Shown here one piece after another: positions 61,196 through 64,000 of a DNA stretch of 64,000 nt (position 1 is its first letter; each line of letters starts with the position of its first letter). Below the pieces are notes generated by a model. That model searched no databases. It had not been told where the DNA came from and saw nothing but the letters and a program-made list of their open reading frames with translations. Source of the DNA: Aquatica leii (Eukaryota > Arthropoda > Insecta > Coleoptera > Lampyridae); NCBI GenBank assembly GCA_035610365.1, contig CM069435.1, positions 9,822,001-9,886,000 on the forward strand, read 5' to 3'. Both the position numbers and the translations under genes were made by a program.

Positions 61196-61510
61196 GCATC
61201 AACTTCGATAAGTTTATGAGAATGTACTGGGGTTCAGGAAAGGTTAAGTTTATTGTATTTAAAACTTAACTTAAAACTACGCGATGACCGACTCTTCCTT
61301 TTCTATCTGGTCACCACGAACTACTCACGTGCAAAGACGTTATAGAAAAATCTGTGGCAATCTGTCACAACATTAAGAAATTGGCAGTACCAAAACTTGT
61401 TTACAGCTTAGATCAACTGGATTGGAAAAAAAGTTCGAAATATGTAGGAAGTCGTCTTCCGATGAACAGACATTTAAGTGTTGCTCTCCAATTACCATCC
61501 AAGTAAAACG
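61196..61510 (+). pseudogene. Second OARD1-like macrodomain, 3' part of gypsy G3
   Basis: Plus strand, with frameshifts: INFDKFMRMYWGSGK (matches EFEKFMILYGGTGK at 15990), FYLVTTNYSRAKT, KSVAICHNIKKLAVPKL, YSLDQLDWKKSSKY. These are the later blocks of the OARD1-type macrodomain in order; the AHC...GIA core is deleted or unreadable. It lies downstream of gypsy pol in the same orientation, just as at 15411-16000. Confidence 0.7.
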
Positions 61511-61900
61511 TTACGTCAGAAAAAGTTTATTAACTGAGTAGACATGGATAACGACGTTTATTTACTAATAGCAGTAAAATTTAGTGAATGAATACTTTAA
61601 AGTTTTTAGAGAGGGAAGAAAGAGAATCTTCTCAAGTAATTAAAAATCTCTTTTGTGTCGGAGGGCGGCTGTCAAGCTAATATAGAACTTGGGCCTGGTA
61701 CTTATTTAGTCCGGAACTGAGAACTACAAAATGCTTTTGATCAGTCATCAAAACAAAAAGAACAAGGTCTAGAAAGCACACGAAATAACTAGAAAACAAC
61801 ATCATAAACATATATAGATAACAACAAAAAATAAAGCAAAGGTTGATCGCTAAGAAATAATAGAAGAATTCGTCATAAAAAGCATGTAAATACTTTAATG
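61511..61900. other. Unassigned, probably gypsy 3' region
   Basis: No ORF or LTR end could be placed between the macrodomain remnant and the Tc1 arm. Confidence 0.3.
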
Positions 61901-61902
61901 TA

Positions 61903-62512
61903 CAGCCATAGTCATTGGAAATGTCTCTAAAATGAGCAATACCGCACGTTCAGTCACATTCTAATAGTATTAATCGTATTTATACCTGTAAATATATCCT
62001 GAGGTTATGGTTTTTTCTTTGTCGTATAAATACAAAAAGGTGATTACCATTACTTAATTTTGTATGTATTTCTTAAATCATACGAAAAGGCTTTTAAATA
62101 TTACTCTCAAATAAACGTTTTATAAAACCAAAATTTTCTTTATATTTTATGTGCGAATTAAAAAAAAACACTTTTTTTCTAATTTTGAATAACAATTTAT
62201 TAACATATTTTTAATAAACATAGGACATACTATATCGTCAAATTTTTAGGTAATAAATGTTTTGAATAAAAATGCCGAAATTATATTTGCAAAATTATTT
62301 AAAAAGTATTTGTTACGTCTAAATTTTAACTATTAATGTAATTTATTGAAATGTGTGTTCTAATAGTGATATTATTTTTGTATGTAGGATGTATAAACCT
62401 GGCTTATCAAATCCGGAGTAATGTTTGGTTATAAAAATATTCAGCGTTTGTTACTATAATTTATAAAAAAAATTTCTTATATAATAATTAATAAGTAACA
62501 ACGATACTTGTG
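61903..62512 (+). mobile_element. Truncated left arm of the Tc1/mariner-type family
   Basis: Begins TA then CAGCCATAGTCATTGG and follows 38620-39195 almost base for base (GGTTATGGTTTTTTCTTTG, AAATACAAAAAGGTGATTAC, GGATGTATAAACCTGGC). It stops at about 62512, where an unrelated GTGGTGGACCCTGG begins. Confidence 0.85.
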
Positions 62513-63275
62513 GTGGACCCTGGGCAACTGCTACGCAGGCCGACGAGTACGGGACTTCAGGAGCTGACAGCTTGTCAGTACGGGTAGTGGCACTCCCGGA
62601 GTTTATTCCTAGCTGAGTTATGATCATTTTTCAACTTGTCTGATAGATCAAACTCCTTCTCTTTAAGCCTACACACGTCCTCTCTTGGAAAACTCTTCAC
62701 TCTTGTTTTTATCGTTCCCAGAGCTATTAGGGTAGCCGAGGGCTTGGGAGCTTTCTTTCTTCCTACGCTATTTTCTTCATAGACAAATTATGGCCAACGG
62801 ATAGCAAACCTGGCAGGAGGTATAAAATGCGCGGACGAATGGTATTGATATGCAGCACAATCTAACAGACAAGCAGTTTAGTGCACAGGGAAGGGAAATC
62901 CCAGTGCCGGCAGGTGGAGTAGAGGGGTTCCATCGGTCGTCATTCAGCAACCTCGTTCTGCCGGAGGTGGCGAGCCAGGCCTCTGCACATCATACAGCGA
63001 CTGGAGCAACATTAAAGAGAAACAGCCTAGGGGCAATCAAGATAAGGCATTACTCATGGAATGGCTTTGAAAAAAAAAGAAAAGCGGAAAATAACGAGTC
63101 CTCAGCTAGAGAAGAGGTGTACAAAAGAAAACTCAATCCTACTGCAATGGAGTTGATGGAGACATTAAAGGAGATCGAAAAACATACAAAAGGTTTCGAA
63201 ATGTTATGCGAAAGCAACAATAATACTAAAAGAGAAATTAAGGAAGTAATGGTAAAACTTAGAAGACAAGCATAA
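62513..63275 (+). pseudogene. Non-LTR retrotransposon 5' end and ORF1 start
   Basis: GC-richer than its surroundings, beginning GGTGGACCCTGGGCAAC, a plausible 5' UTR of an R1/Jockey-group element. The ORF at 62850-63275 has a basic, then strongly charged coiled-coil-like stretch (KRKAENNESSAREEVYKRKL, LMETLKEIEKHTKGFEML) typical of ORF1 N-termini. It ends after 141 codons; no knuckles or ORF2 follow. Assignment rests on composition and layout, so only moderate. Confidence 0.5.
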
Positions 63276-63657
63276 CCAAGTTTTACAAAACTTGCAGAAA
63301 TACCTGGTCTTCGTCGTTTGGAATATTTACAATACCCCCTTTTGTTTGAGGGTAGATATTGCTGCTCTTTAGGGGTGGGAATTCCTGGAAAACGGCATGC
63401 CAGTTCACGCATTTTTCGGGGCAAATACAAACTAGTGGCTTTTGTCTGGAGGTTTTCTTGTAGCAAGTCGATCCCTAGGTTTTTCAGAAAAAGTCTGCGA
63501 CATTTGTTAAACTCACCATTGGAGTTGTTCGCCCTATACTATGAAAGCATTTATTGCCGCAAGATTGAGTAGGCCAAACAGTATTACCATAGGCCAACGT
63601 CGGGTATTGCGAGCAACATTATAAGACGTAACCATTCGATCGACCACATCAATGTTA
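63276..63657. other. Unassigned spacer
   Basis: No recognised coding sequence; ORFs on both strands overlap the preceding ORF1 and are probably chance. Confidence 0.3.
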
Positions 63658-64000
63658 TTATTTCTGGTTTAACCTCAACCCCAGTGCTTTAATCGATTTT
63701 ATCGTCCATATGCATGGAAGAACTAGTGGAACTAATACTTTCTTATATTTTTTTGGCACGTAGGAAACGGCTGTCGTGTGTGGACTAAATGTAAATACAG
63801 ACCATTTTGGCAGCCTACCCCTAATGTTAGTAAGTTCAGTTAGTAGCGCTCTGGGATTAGACTGAATTATCGCAACAACTGTCAAGCGGTGTTCCTGCAA
63901 TAAGCGTCTAACAATTTCATAACCAATAAACCATCGGTTCATGGTTACGTTTCTCCTAGATCCAGTCGAATAGGCACACATTCTTTCAGTGACGGCAGTT
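63658..64000 (-). pseudogene. piggyBac-like transposase C-terminal part, runs off the window
   Basis: Minus strand: GSRRNVTMNRWFIGYEIVRR (third catalytic aspartate position reads N in TMNRWF; family usually TMDRWF or TTDNFF), LLQEHRLTVVAIIQSNPRAL, RGRLPKWSVFTFSPHTTAVS and YVPKKYKKVLVPLV. Open through the window edge, so the rest of the gene lies beyond 64000. The D-to-N change suggests it is inactive. Confidence 0.85.

Noticed and set aside
1..64000. CRISPR arrays, operons, rRNA or prophage
   Set aside because: No regularly spaced short repeats, no polycistronic layout and no rRNA; spliceosomal introns and retroelements show a eukaryotic nuclear genome.

Overview
This is AT-rich nuclear DNA of an insect. 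A beetle is my best guess, from very short (44-51 bp) spliceosomal introns and the mix of piggyBac, Penelope, BEL/Pao, copia, gypsy, R1/Jockey-like and Tc1 elements; I did no database search. There is no bacterial, organellar or CRISPR signal. Three host genes can be recognised, all on the minus strand and all SLC5-family sodium-coupled solute transporters (multivitamin/monocarboxylate transporter type). Nearly everything else is a graveyard of nested, mostly broken transposable elements.

Layout. 0-5 kb: an LTR end, a BEL/Pao remnant and SLC5 copy A, inside a segmental duplication. 5-6 kb: piggyBac remnant. 6.9-12.9 kb: copia element (minus), itself interrupted. 13-15.3 kb: LTR-like DNA and a Penelope fragment. 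15.4-17.8 kb: gypsy pol (minus) whose integrase runs, past one stop codon, into an ADP-ribose macrodomain. 17.8-19.6 kb: BEL/Pao remnant. 20.3-22.35 kb: SLC5 copy B, intact, 566 codons. 24-28.2 kb: Penelope and piggyBac remnants. 28.4-31 kb: gypsy (plus). 31.3-36.6 kb: two head-to-head Penelope copies, one split by a solo LTR. 38.6-42.7 kb: Tc1/mariner-type element split by a second solo LTR. 45.2-47 kb: piggyBac. 47-50 kb: two non-LTR fragments on opposite strands. 50.3-51.1 kb: Penelope GIY-YIG end. 51.3-53.15 kb: SLC5 copy C, exon 1 not found. 53.27-55.86 kb: a complete DNA transposon with long terminal inverted repeats and an unclassified transposase. 56.6-61.5 kb: gypsy copy containing a Pumilio retrocopy and a second macrodomain. 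61.9-64 kb: Tc1 arm, non-LTR 5' end, piggyBac C-terminus.

The best candidates for something new are (1) the 2.6-kb TIR transposon at 53,269-55,855, whose ~560-codon protein family I know only as 'uncharacterized', and (2) the gypsy lineage with an OARD1-like macrodomain in frame behind integrase, seen twice. Secondary items are hammerhead-like motifs at three Penelope ends, stop-free 3n ultrashort introns in the SLC5 genes, and a Pumilio retrocopy lodged in gypsy.

Insertion order can be read directly: BEL inserted beside SLC5, then the SLC5+BEL block duplicated, then an LTR element landed in the BEL of copy A only. Exon coordinates for the SLC5 genes were worked out by hand from splice sites and reading phase.
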